Positions 21,490 to 32,640 of a stretch of 64,000 nucleotides of DNA are shown in pieces (the stretch's first letter is position 1; each line of letters begins with the position of its first letter). Below the pieces are notes generated by a model. The model saw only the letters and a list, made by a program, of their open reading frames with translations, ran no database searches and was not told where the DNA came from. The stretch is from Sesamum alatum (lineage: Eukaryota > Streptophyta > Magnoliopsida > Lamiales > Pedaliaceae), in contig JACGWO010000006.1 in assembly GCA_034509735.1 (NCBI GenBank), forward strand, positions 1,503,001 to 1,567,000, given 5' to 3'. The translations under genes and the position numbers were made by a program.

Positions 21490-24400
21490 ATGGCGGAATC
21501 GCAGTACGAGGTTGATCTGGGCAACCTCATGGCGTTCGACCCACATTACCAATTCGTTTCTCCCCCGTCTTCCAGGTGATTTTTCTCTTGTCCCTTCCTT
21601 TTTCCTTTTTGGGTTAATTTTATTTTAATTTGATTTGTGTTCTGTTCATGGACGAGTTGGAAATCTGATTGTGAAGTATTTTTTCGTGATTGGAATAAGC
21701 TTTCCTTTTGTAATTCATATCGTATGATTATGGGGTACTTGTTTGACAGGGAGGAGGTTGTAAAGGAAGCTATTGAACAGGGCACCAAATTAGTTCAAGC
21801 AATTGCTGATGCCCTTTTCAGCTTGCCTTCGACAGAAGACCCTGACGGCCCCATTGTCAAGTTGCCTGCTCCTACCACCAAATTGCCCAGAGCAAAGCCA
21901 GTAAGCTCTTTCGTTGTTTCTCTCTTAGAAGTTTAATAGGGCAAAGAATCTCAAAATGGGCTGGGAGGGGTGGGTGCTTACAGTAATTGCTCCTGTATTA
22001 TGATTGGTGATGGTTTTGTTGTGAGGAGATGATGCTCAAAATGCCAGTTTCTTAGTGGCTTGGTGATCTTTACCTGATAGGTCCTATTCAAGATTTTACT
22101 CTAGATTTTAGGTGATTGCTCATCTAAATTGTCTTTGTCTATGTGGCTTTCAGCTTCCAAAGCCTAGGCCTCCAACTAAGTGGGAGGTGTTTGCTGAAAA
22201 GAAAGGTTTGTTTGCACCTGTGTAGGAAAATAAATTTATTTGTTTATTTCTAATAAACTTTGAGGCATGACCTGGTGGATGTTGTAATCGGTTTAACTTG
22301 TCCCTTTGAAATATCGAGCAGGTATACAAAAGCGCAAGAAAGAAAAACTAGTCTTTGATGAGCAAACTGGTACTTGGAAACGGCGTCACGGCTATGATCG
22401 CGTAAATGATGACAACGATATACCTATCATTGAGGCCAAGTCCACGGATGGTATGATGTTCAGTGCCCTTGCTTTTTCTCTTTCAGTCAAAATAGTTCTT
22501 TGGTGATATGGGTGGCGCTACTTGTGCAATGCCAATCTGGAATGTTACTTTTCAGGTGTCTCTACCTAAATGTATTGGCACATTATATCAACTTTCTAGA
22601 TTGAGTGTAATAAAGCTGGAACAGGAATAGAATTTTGGACCTGAAAGGATGTGTTAATTGTAGGCTTTGTTTTCTAGGATGATTCAAGCTATTTACGTTG
22701 TGTTAACCATTCACTGTATCATGAGTCTGCATTTACAAGGCCGTTACTTTTTCAGAACCAGGAACAGATCCTTTTGTTGAGAGACGTAAAGAGAAGAAAA
22801 GCAAAGTTGAGAAACAGGAGAAAAATCGGTTGCAAAACCTGAAACAAGCGGCGAAAGCCGGTGCCTTGCCAAGGTTTCTTCTTTTCCTCCTTCCTCAAAT
22901 ACTGGAAGGATTCCTGTACTAATGCGAATATCCTCTGTTCCAATAATTTCTGATATTCTGTATTTCAGTTCGAAAGGTGGGATGTGTACCTCGTAAAAAT
23001 AAAAGAAGATCATTAGCGGTATTTAGTGACTGTGTAACTTCTTGAAATCTAATTAACATGCCATCCTTCACTTACCTTTCAGACCAAAAATACATCCTTC
23101 AGTTTGGATGAGGTTTATCTGAAAGGATATTAGTGACAGGCTCTGTGGATGGTGTAAAAGAAGATCATTAGCGGTATTTAGTGACTGTGTAACTTCTTGA
23201 AATCTAATTAACATGCTATCCTTCACTTACCTTTCAGACCAAAAATACATCCTTCAATTTGGATGAGGTTTATCTGAAAGGATATTAGTGACATAGGCTT
23301 TGTGGATGGTCAAATCACCACTGAGGTCAATTAATATAGATCTCTAGAATGGCCTGATTGGTTGAGTGAAGTGTGGATTGCTAGGAAGTGAGACTGGGAT
23401 GAAAGGAATCTTGTATCCTAGTGCCAAAAGAAGACACTCTTGGCTGAAACCCCATTGGTGGAAGAGGGTAGACTGTAGAGTCAGTAGCCAGTTGCTATTT
23501 GGAAAGCCCTTAGACCTGCTGTTATTTCATTGATCTACAAATTGGGCAGACACTGCTAGTGAATGGAATGAAGACTAGTGGGCTGTCTTTTGATGGAGTG
23601 CTACTGGCCGGTTGATGCATGCATGGACCTATCACTTCCATTGGTTGATTTTTGTAGTTTACTTCTGACTCAAATTTTACCACAATGATGTGTAGTTACC
23701 AGTTACCATAGAATTTGACTCCAAGGAGTGGAATGATCCTTACACTTAGTCAGTTCTTGATTGCTTCTTTTTCTTATAACTGACAAAAATGTTCCGTTGT
23801 ATATCCTGAGCTTCAGTGTAGCGCTTCTGCTCTCATCGGAATCTGGCTTTCATGGAATTTATATGCATGTGTGCTTTACATGGATTTAATGTACTATCTT
23901 TAGCTTACCAAAATGCATTTGAGATTCCAATTAGTTCAATTTTACTGAGCTCTGGCTCTTAATGCGTTGCAGTCATGTTAAACTCTCTGCCACTGCTTTA
24001 CCTATAACGGGAAGCCAAGCAATGCCTAAGAAAGTGAGCAAGGATGAGTTACAAAATGTTGCTGGAATGGCAGCTGTTTCAACAGCCAGTGGGGGCAAGT
24101 TTGACAAGAAATTGCCGGGAGAGAAGCCCCCGAAGCATGAAAAGAAGTATCGGAAGGTTGTGCTGTCACCCTTGAAAGTACATAAGTTTTCCCATTTCAA
24201 TGGTAAGGATTTCACTGATTTTCAAATTGTTTCTGTCCCTGCAGTTCCTGCCGGCTGTGGAAGGATCAGGAATGGGTGCCTTGGAGAAACAGCAAACTGA
24301 GAAAGTTTTAAACCAGTTGATCTCCAAGAACTCTCATGAGATACTCAATGTAGAAAAGGTGTGCCTTTCTTCCTTGTGGTTGATACCCTTTTCTCCAAAT

Positions 24401-24596
24401 ATCAGAGCTTTATTCGTCATTCAATTTGCACGGTTTTTCCGGAATGTAGGCTGTGAACATGTATAATGTGAAGAGGGAGAAGAAGCAAAGAAAACAAGGC
24501 GGACACTCGTCAAACTCAAGCAAGTTTAAGGCCAACAAGAAATCTTTCAAGAAATCATCGAATAAAGGGTCCTCAAATAAAGGGAAATCGAAGTAA
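21490..24596 (+). CDS. RRS1: Ribosome biogenesis regulatory protein RRS1 homologue
   Basis: Eight exons join in frame: 21490-21575, 21750-21900, 22154-22205, 22322-22450, 22756-22873, 23973-24156, 24245-24358 and 24450-24596, giving 326 residues. The length fits plant RRS1. The core family segments are present: [15 protein letters not shown] at the N-terminus, [17 protein letters not shown], the signature [35 protein letters not shown] and [11 protein letters not shown]. The C-terminus is a lysine/serine-rich basic tail. In yeast, RRS1 acts with RPF2 to load the 5S RNP (5S rRNA, uL18, uL5) onto the nucleolar pre-60S particle. The same role is inferred here. Intron 5 is about 1.1 kb and contains an internal duplication. 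A telo-box upstream fits ribosome-linked expression. It is distinct from the disease-resistance gene also called RRS1 in Arabidopsis. Confidence 0.95.
23001..23310. repeat. 155-bp tandem duplication inside RRS1 intron 5
   Basis: The block from AAAAGAAGATCATTAGCGGT to TTAGTGACA...GTGGATGG occurs twice, at 23001-23155 and 23156-23310, with only a few substitutions. This indicates a recent duplication. It lies wholly within the intron and does not touch the splice sites. Confidence 0.85.
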
Positions 24597-25067
24597 GGTA
24601 ATATAGGACAATGGAAATTTTCTCAGGCTTCAGTAGTTTAAGCTGGAAAAATGATGCTAGCACTGATCAACTCTATACCTATGTATTTTTGCTTAATGTT
24701 TTGGTTATGAGTATATCACTTCTCATCTTTTATGTACTCATGTTTGCTATGAGTATAGCACCTCTTAATTTAGGAACTAGAAAGCTTTCCTGCCGCTTCA
24801 TATGATTTTGAAGTATGAGCTATTTATGTCTGTCGAGGAAATTTATGGTTTTCAGATGACAGAAAGATTGCAACGGCTCAAATAACTGATCGACAGAACC
24901 TAAGGACTGACATTTTCTTATGATAGTCCACAACTGAATTGTTGTTGGAAACCTGCCTGAACAAAGTGTAGAAATCAACGAGAGTAGAACTAGAAAAATT
25001 CAAGTGATCAGATCAAATATAAAGTTGCAGCAAACCCCTTGGAATTAACATGGAAAAGTAAATACAT

Positions 25068-25167
25068 GGCCCATTAGCTCAGTTGGATAGAACGTCGAAG
25101 ATTGTAGATTGGTTAGAGCATCGTGCTAATAACACGAAGGTCGTAGATTGGAGACCTGCATGGGCCA
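25068..25167 (+). pseudogene. tRNA-Ile pseudogene 1, with an internal duplication
   Basis: Keeps both acceptor strands (GGCCCAT and ATGGGCC) and an AAT-loop segment, but is 100 nt long. About 26 extra bases sit in the D-arm region, where the 'GTTGGATAG' and 'ATTGGTTAG' D-loop words and a GAAG...GTAGATTGG piece are repeated. The cloverleaf cannot form normally. It is the first unit of the array, about 470 bp after the RRS1 stop. Confidence 0.8.
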
Positions 25168-25378
25168 ATTTTTGTCTATGGTGATGGTGGGTCACATTTT
25201 GATGTAATTTTTTTAATATCATTTTATGAAATTCTTAAATTCTTTTCTTTTTAGTAAAATTTGTCGACAAAATCGTCTAAAAGAAGGAGGAGAGAGTACA
25301 ACATAATTTCAAACTGAGTTGGACTAAGAAAACCCAAGTTCCTACATTTGATCCATTTCATAATGAAGAGAAAAATGA

Positions 25379-25454
25379 GGAGCTATTAGCTTAGTTGGTT
25401 AGAGCATCGTGCTAATAAAGCCAAGATTACAAGTTTGAGACCTACATGAGGACA
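25379..25454 (+). pseudogene. tRNA-Ile pseudogene 2
   Basis: The D-arm to anticodon loop (TAGCTTAGTTGGTTAGAGC, GTGCTAATAA) is kept. Both acceptor strands, the 3' side of the anticodon stem and the T-arm are substituted, so pairing is lost. Confidence 0.75.
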
Positions 25455-25732
25455 AATTTTGTGTATGATGGTATCTTATTCTGTTGAAATTTATTGAAAA
25501 AGGTCGTTGAGAAAAGTAAAAGGAAAGTAAAGGAGAGAGAACAACGTCATGTCAAAATGGGTAGACCAAAAAAGCCCAAGCTCTTATATAGCTATATCTG
25601 ATCTAATATATAATAAAGAAAAAAAAATGAGGAATTAGGATTTATTAAGGTGGGTAGTATACCGAGAAGAAAGAAGAACAAGAGAGCTTGGGAACACGTA
25701 ATATATATAGTAACCAAACAAAGTATCCATGT

Positions 25733-25804
25733 GTGGTTATTACCTTGATCAAAGCATCGTGCTAATAATTCAAAGGTTGCATGTCGGAGACCTATGTGCG
25801 CCAA
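25733..25804 (+). pseudogene. tRNA-Ile pseudogene 3
   Basis: GCATCGTGCTAATAATT and AGACCTATGTGCGCC align to the tRNA from the anticodon arm to the 3' end. The 5' half is badly eroded (TTATTACCTTGATCAAAGC). Confidence 0.65.
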
Positions 25805-26527
25805 CTTTTATGTGCATGATGATAACTCATTTTGCTGTAAATTTAAAATCATTCTTTGACATTCTTAAATTCTTCTTTTTATTACTGAATTATTGAGAAA
25901 AATCGTCGAGTAAAATAAAAGGGGAAAGGAGAAAGCACAACATCATCTCAAAATGGATTGAACTAAACAAGCCAAATTTCCTACTTTTGATGCAATGCAT
26001 AATAAATAGAAAAAGAAGGGGCTCGGAAACATAAAGGTAAATAGTAGATCGAGAAGAAAGTGCATATGTGTGAAATTTGTTGAGAACACAACATAATCTC
26101 AAAATGGATTGAACTAAAATAAGCCAAACTTCCTACTTTTGATGCAATGCATAATAAAGAGAAAAGGAAGGGGTTAGGGTTTGTGAAGGTAAATAGTAGA
26201 TCGAGAAGAAAGAAGAGCAAGAGATCACGGAAAATGCTTAATTTATAGTGTTAATTATACTTAGGCCCCTCTGAAAATGTATAATTACACTTTCTCTCAA
26301 AAAAAATTTGAAATTACACTTACATTCCCTCTAAAAATTCTCTATTTATACCTGACCTCCATTCGTTAAAGTATAGACGTAAAATGTTCACGTCAATAAA
26401 AATAATTACATAAATTTTTAATTCTACTTTTTATTTAACATTTTCGTGTAATAATTTTGTACTTATAAGGAAAATATGTAATAATCTTGGCATCAATCCA
26501 TATATATGCATTACATTTATCCTCTTA

Positions 26528-28493
26528 TCTATACTAATTATAAAAGGAAACCTTCTTTTGTGTCTAATGTGGAAGTTATTTATGTATTTTTACAACAATT
26601 GCCCTTTGCTTTTTTTAAAATACATTTGTTGATTTCTTTCTATAAGATGAATTAATTATTTGTGAAGGACAAAAATGTAAATTCACCATCTCATTGGTAG
26701 TTCTCATACCAATTTTATAAACTACCAAATATGCCCTCTTGCCATAACCACCCATGTTCTCCCACCAACTTTATCTTTTTTTTTTTTTTTTTTTTTGCTA
26801 CAAAAACCAAATTAAAAGTCTAAAACCTCTATCACAAACTAATATGTTAATATATTTATCCAAAATTTGATCTTAATAAAAAATATGTAATTAGTATGTT
26901 CTTTATCTTCTTTTTCTTTTTTTCTTTTTATTTTCTGCTATCTTCTATATATATGTAGACCCATAGGCCATTACTTTCCATTTTTATACGTAAAGATCGA
27001 AGACATGAAACACTTAAAAATAACAAGTTAGCAATAATCAAGATGTAGTTGTGATTCATTTTTTTTAACTCTTAAACTTCCTCTGACGTTAGTAAAAAGT
27101 TGTACATTATTCTCCATATAGTATCAAACACCATCCTTTAATGCATTTTCATGGGCTATATGTGTAATTACTCTATCAGAAAGATCATTCAAACGTTATG
27201 TTAAGAAGACATACTTTGAAGTATTTTATTTTTCATCATCTTAATTTTATTTGGAATTTACCAATTTATCCACTCTAAACATTTTATGTAATAGTAAGTG
27301 ACTTTTAATATAGATTGAAACTTGCTTTTCTAATGTTACTATTGATATGCTTCATATATAATTGAATTTTCCTATATATTGCAGACTTGCTTTTTTTAAT
27401 TGTTAAGATTTTCATCAAATAGTAAGTGAATTTACTAATTTAAATTAATATTTACTTTATCCGATATGCAACATGAAGTCTCATTTTAAAATTCATTAGG
27501 AGTTTTGGTATGAGATCAATGCAATATGGTTGGTGATATCTAATTTCTGTAAAAATATATTATTTTAGGTGGAACATATGTCGAATATTGAGTTTTCCAA
27601 TCAGAAATTGTGGTATAATCATGTGTTTCTAACACAACACGTTAAAATAAATTATTAATAATCGCAAGGGTCTTCTAATGATATATATATATATACACTA
27701 TTATAAAAGGAAAAGTTGTTTTCGTCTAATAAATGAGGGTTATCTCATATTTTTACCACTTCTTTCAAATTTTGCCCTCCATAATAAAACTTAATTTTAA
27801 ATTGAAAAAGTGAATTTATTAGGATTGTCAAGGATAAAAATGAAAATAACCCCAAAATAATGTAGTTCTCATACCAAAATGATGTTGACCCAATTTTGCC
27901 CCTACTGTATAAATTATGTGTAGATTTGTAACTAAATAAAAACTGCACACGCATGTAGTACATTAATAAAACAACAACAAGAAATGAAAAAGGAAAAAAA
28001 AGAAAAAGAAAATCAAGTTGTAGTTGTACTTTTTGATTTTAATTGATTCTACTAAAGAAAGAAAATCAAAACTCCTTCATTTTTTATCTTTGGAAATCCT
28101 AATAAATATATTTATTCAACTTAAAATTCAGGTTTTTTTTTGGAGGATTTTTTTTTTTTTTAAAAAAAAGGTGATAGAAATATGAGATAACCACCATTTA
28201 TTAGAGAAAAAATAATATGTTCTTTTATAATAACATAGATAGATTACGCTCATTCATTTAGTATTTTTGTAAATTAATTTTATAAAAATTTGCTTAGTTA
28301 TTTTGCATAATATCATTTTAGATTACACAATTAACAAATATACGGTTAATAATCTACTAAACATAGATCTAAAATAGATCATATACTAAAATTGGTCAAA
28401 ATACGTCATTTAAATACATTGATTAATGTACATTAATTTTTTTTATCATAATTTATTTTATTTGCTCACGCATCGCGTTTGCGTGACTGCTAG
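26528..28493 (+). mobile_element. Non-autonomous Helitron
   Basis: The 5' terminus is TCTATACTAATTATAAAAGG, preceded by A. The 3' terminus is CTAG, followed by T, so the insertion lies between A and T with no target duplication. Just before CTAG is a perfect 7-bp hairpin, TCACGCA/TGCGTGA, in the sequence CACGCATCGCGTTTGCGTGA. These are the diagnostic Helitron ends. No Rep/helicase frame is present in the roughly 2 kb interior, so it needs an autonomous partner to move. Confidence 0.85.
27690..28255. repeat. Inverted Helitron-end-like arms nested in the Helitron
   Basis: ACTATTATAAAAGGAAAAG followed by CTAATAAATGAGGGTTATCT at about 27698-27755 is complementary to sequence at about 28172-28250, with ATGAGATAACCACCATTTAT and TTTTATAATAACATAGATAG. 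Both arms resemble the Helitron 5' end at 26528, so one or two further Helitron ends were inserted here in opposite orientations. Confidence 0.6.
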
Positions 28494-28689
28494 TAAATAC
28501 AAAAATATACATGAGAATGTTCAATGATGGAAAAAATTGAATGGGATCAGGTGTAAATAGAGAATTTTTGAAGGGGGTGTAAGAGTAATTTCAAAATTTT
28601 TTGGGGGAAAAGTGTAATTATATATTTTTAGAGGGGTCTAAATATAATTAATTCTAATTTATATAATAACCGGACAAAGTGCACATGTG

Positions 28690-28763
28690 TGAAATTGTAG
28701 CTCAATTGGTTAGAGTGTCATGCAGATAATGCGAAGGTCACAGGTTGGCTTTCTTGGGCTAAC
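28690..28763 (+). pseudogene. tRNA-Ile pseudogene 4
   Basis: TAGCTCAATTGGTTAGAGTG and ATGCAGATAATGCGAAGGTC preserve the D-arm and anticodon arm in outline. The 5' acceptor strand is lost and the T-arm is broken (CAGGTTGGCTTTCTTGGGC). The anticodon loop has changed to read GAT. Confidence 0.7.
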
Positions 28764-29249
28764 ATTTATGTGTTATTATGATGTTATCTTATTATACTGA
28801 AAAGTTACTATCGTTCTTTGAAATTCTTAAAGTTTTCTCACTTTACTAAATTTGTGTAGAAAAATCATCAGAGCAAAGCAAAAAGGAGTGGAGAGTGCAC
28901 ATCATAATTTCAAAATGGGCTAGACAAAAAAATAAAAAAAATCCAAGTTTCTACATCTAATCTAGTGAACAACAAAGAGAAAAATAAAAGACTAGGGTTT
29001 ATCATGACAAACAATAGACTTACAAGAAAAAAGAGTGGCTCGCTAACTCTTCTTTCTTCTAACTTTGTTGTGATGGGGATAAATCAAGCAGGCCCGACAC
29101 AGGCCCAATAAGTTTGGCCCTGAAAGGGAGTGGACGGCCCAGGGTTGTCAACCCCGTAACCTCGCCGCCCAGGATCCAAATTGTCAATGCGTACGGGATA
29201 GGCCTAGACGGGTGAAAGGGCTATAGGCCCAAGGAGGGGGGCCCATGCC

Positions 29250-29351
29250 TAGGGGTGGCAGGCGAGTCAAGCCGGCTCGCGAAGCTTGATTTTGAACTCG
29301 AGCTCAATATAGACTGTTTGTTAAGCTCGCGAGCCGTTCGCGAGCTTTTTC

Positions 29352-29382
<31 letters not shown>

Positions 29383-29602
29383 TTTTATATTTTTTTATTT
29401 TTAGAATTTTTATATGTTTATACATTTATACATTTATTTATACATTTAACTTTTATAGTTTATATAAAAATAAACTTAATCAATAATTTAGTAAATTATA
29501 ATATTTTTTTAAAATAATTATTTAATATGACACATATAAATTTATGTTAAAACTTAGTGATTCCCATGAATTAACCTAAAGATGACGATGATGATGACGA
29601 TC

Positions 29603-29660
<58 letters not shown>

Positions 29661-30044
29661 AATCAACAAGCTTAATCAATAATTAGTAAGTTTTAATATT
29701 TTTTTAATATGACACATATAAATTCTATGTTATATTTTAATATTTATTTGTAATCTCTTCTAATTTTTTAAATTAACAAGTCCTAACAATTAATTTATAT
29801 ATATACATATTCTATACTATTATAATTTATAATAATATAATTTTATTAAAAAATTATACCAATAATTAAAAAATATAAAAAAAAATTATACAAATAACTA
29901 CAAGCTCGAGCTCATTAGGTGAGATTCGAGCTTGAGCTCGAGCTCGAACTGTACGAGCTCGTCGAGCTCAAGCCATACCCTTCAAAATCGAGCTCGAGCT
30001 CGAGCTCGTCAAAAATGGTCGAGCTCGACTCGTTGCCACCCCTA
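29250..30044. mobile_element. hAT-type non-autonomous element in the 5' LTR
   Basis: The ends are TAGGGGTGGCAGGCGAGTC and GACTCGTTGCCACCCCTA, inverted repeats of hAT style. The 8-bp target duplication CCCATGCC flanks both sides (29242-29249 and 30045-30052). Sub-terminal regions are packed with GAGCTCGA words in both orientations. The AT-rich middle holds a T-rich run (about 29350-29378) and an AAT microsatellite. There is no transposase. Confidence 0.92.
29603..29659. repeat. AAT trinucleotide microsatellite
   Basis: About 18 perfect AAT/ATA units inside the hAT element. It is likely to vary in length. Confidence 0.95.
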
Positions 30045-30314
30045 CCCATGCCTTCATTCGGTCCAGAAGAGGAATGAGGCCCAAGAGCATGGCTAGCCTT
30101 ATCTAGGCCAACCTAGCTTAAGGTGGAGAGCACCCAGGCCCGATGGCCACGAGGTCTGCCAGCGAGGCGGCAGATGTGCAAGTCACCAGCCAATATGGAC
30201 TGATGCCTGAATTCCGCGAAGGGCGCAAGGTGGAGTTGAGCGTCCTTATCTGTGAGCACAATCCGCATTTGTGGAGGAGCTATTTGCCTGGTTGAACGAA
30301 TTTTGCTCACATCA

Positions 30315-32640
30315 AGTGGCGCCATCTGTGGGAACAGAGAACTAAGACGTGAGAATTATGGACGCTTCCACTAGTGGATTTGATAAGTAGAAGACAACTG
30401 ATGTGGTGGCTGACCCTCAAGCGCTGCAGGTGTTGACGGGCATCCCTTTAGCCCTTGCAAGGGATGATGCTGGACCATCTGCTCCCGTCGATCCTCCGTC
30501 AGACCCACTTGTGATAGCAATTCATCGAACCTTTCTTCGCATAGGATATCACCTGGGTTAACGGTGGTGATCCAACAGATGATCACGGCTGCGGGCCGGA
30601 CGCAGTTGGCAGCGACAACGTTGGTACTAGGGGCGGCAGTGGCCCCTCACCTCCAGGAAGTCCCCTTGGTTGCTGACGATTAGGGAGAGGTGAATGTTGT
30701 CCCTCCCGCCAGGGGGCCCCCTATTCACCAAGGAAGGCGATTGCTCCTCCCCCTCAGGCGCGAAATGAGGTTCCCCCCATTGGGAGGCCCAACTGGAATA
30801 TTTGCAGAAAGGCTTGCAGGACGTCCAGTAGAGTGGATGATGAGAGTTTCCCTGGAAGGGCAGGGGGTATCCCTTTTAGCGAAGGGTTATTGCAGACGAG
30901 TTATCGCCCAATTGCCGTACCCCTACCATTGCGGAATATGATGGCACTACAGACTCACAGGAACATTTATCCCATTTTGAGAATGCGACTCTTTTGCATA
31001 GATACACTGACGGTATCAAATTTTGGGTATTTGTTATCACTTTCGCCTGGGCTACTCAGCAGTGGTTCAATCAATTGCTGGCGGGCTAAGTATGAAGCTT
31101 TTCGAAATTTCGCTCATTGTTCATGCATCAGTTTGCCAACAGTCGGAAGCAATGCAAGACCTCCCTCAGCCTTTTCGCTGTGAAGTAGAAAGATTATGAG
31201 TTCCTGAGGGATTACCTATATCAATTCAATACCGCGGCCTTAGAGGTCCCGGTGGCCGCCCATGAGGTCAAAGCAAGTACCTTCTCCCAAGGGCTAATGG
31301 ATAGGGACTTCTTCAAGTCTCTGGCCAAAAAGTCCGCCTAGATTTTGTCAGCCTTTTGGCTAGAGCGCCTAAGTACATCAACATGGAGGAAACTCGGATG
31401 TCCAAAAGGGAGAGTCGAGGAGAAAAAAAGACAGAGACAAATGAGGAAGGTTTTGTCAAGAAGACGAAAGTTGAATCTCGAGAAATTTCCTCTCAGAGGG
31501 GAGTTCCCATATATACGCTTCTGAATGCACCCATTTCCCAGGCCCTCTTAGCAGTAGAAGGCAAGGGGTTGTTACATCGTCCCTGAGGGGCACGAGAGGG
31601 GCCTACACAGCCCAAGTCAGATAAGTTTTTTCGGTTCCACAATGATTATGGTCATACTATGGATGAATGTCAGCACCTAAAAAACGAGATAGAGCAATTG
31701 GTAAAAAATGGATACCTCCAAGAGTTTGTGTGCCGAGAAAACACGGTGCCCTACCAAAGGAAAGAGACTGACAAGGGCAAGGAACCCTAGGAAGGAGGAA
31801 CAGAATACCCCCAGCCCGAGCAGTGCAGGCGAGGTCCTTTAGGGGGTTCGGAGGATGACAATGCACCTTTGAAGAGAGTCATTCGCATGATATCCGGAGG
31901 TCTTTAGGGGGGAGAGGGGTCACATGGTGCTCGAAAGGTGCACTTTATGGAGGCTGAAGAATACGCCACTGGAAGAGTGTGGGAGGTTGATGTCCCTCTT
32001 AGCGCCACCGTCATGTACAGTCGCAAATATTCCTCATAACGATGCATTAGTGATCACGACCACAATTGCAAATTATGAAGTTAGTCGAGTCTTTGTAGAC
32101 TCAGGAAGCTTTGTGGACATTCTATTCAGAGAAGCCTAGACCAAATACAGTTGGGAAGGGCCCCCGGGGAAAAGGTGGACACCTTTTTGTATGGCTTTGC
32201 TGGTGAACAAGTACATCCCCGAGGCGCAGTTATGCTCCCGTTATCTTTCGAGAAAGACCTTCTCTAAAGGATGTGCCTAATAAAGTTCCTAGTAGTAGAT
32301 ACCCCTTCAGCTTACAATGTGATTTTGGGGAGACATACCCTCAATACCTTTCAAGCAATCATCTCCACCTACCACATGAAGATCAAATTCCCTGTATTTG
32401 GCGGAGTAGGTGAAGTGGAGGGTGACCAATGACAGTTCAAAATGCTATGTGAAGGCGTGTGCAAGGGGCAGAAGAGAGGCGCTCCTGAGTTGTCCCCGGG
32501 CGAAGATCGTAAGCGTCAGGGGCCCGAGCCCGTCAGGGGACCCAAAAAACCAGGACCCTTCTGCGAGGAAAATATTACTCAGGAAGAAGAACCCACTAAG
32601 GGTTGTGACCCCCTTCATTCTCAAAGTGGAGAGGACTGAG
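30315..32640 (+). pseudogene. Decayed gag-protease region of the LTR retrotransposon
   Basis: Several frames carry broken pieces of plant Ty3/gypsy Gag and Pro. At about 31630-31730 one frame reads FRFHNDYGHTMDECQHLKNE followed by IEQLVKNGYLQEFV, a Gag C-terminal signature. At about 32040-32140 the frame ALVITTTIANYEVSRVFVDS continues with GSFVDILF, where DSG is the aspartic-protease active-site triad. At about 32300-32400 a frame reads [15 protein letters not shown] then [13 protein letters not shown], the post-protease segment. Stops and frameshifts separate these blocks, so nothing is translatable as a whole. Reverse transcriptase, RNase H and integrase motifs are missing. The loss of pol looks structural, because the purine tract and 3' LTR follow closely. 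Confidence 0.85.

Larger units (their letters stand above)
26248..28654. mobile_element. Mutator-like TIR element (F4 family) carrying a Helitron
   Basis: The left end TTAATTATACTTAGGCCCCT and the right end AGGGGTCTAAATATAATTAA are inverted repeats that continue inward (AATTACACTTTCTC, AAAAATTCTCTATTTATACC and their complements). The identical 9 bp TAATTTATA flanks both sides (26239-26247 and 28655-28663 by content), and 9 bp is the Mutator-superfamily length. Most of the 2.4-kb interior is a later Helitron insertion (26528-28493), so the element itself is only about 440 bp and non-coding. The target site is a spacer of the tRNA array, within sequence like the 'AATTTATGTAGTTACC' flank of intact units. 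The right duplication overlaps the last base of the body by convention. Confidence 0.8.
29071..30314 (+). repeat. 5' LTR, split by an hAT insertion and internally deleted
   Basis: Without the 803 bp of hAT element plus target duplication, only 441 bp remain, against 770 bp in the 3' LTR. The missing piece corresponds to 33061-33388 of the 3' LTR and removes the TATA box and transcription start region. It jumps from CTGGTT to GAACGAATTTTGCTCAC. The 5' LTR therefore lacks its own core promoter. Confidence 0.85.

Noticed and set aside
24157..24300. Read-through of the RRS1 frame past 24156 as the true C-terminus
   Set aside because: Splicing at AAG/GTTGTG to TTCCTGCCGGCTG keeps the conserved YRKFLPAVEG order, and the later exons continue the basic tail.
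21490..24596. Calling this the disease-resistance gene RRS1
   Set aside because: No TIR, NB-ARC, LRR or WRKY segments. The sequence is the ribosome-biogenesis protein of the same name.
30690..31586. Open frames in the retrotransposon interior (83, 116 and 76 codons) as host genes
   Set aside because: They lie in a degraded gag region, use mixed frames and have no complete domain. Covered as one pseudogene.
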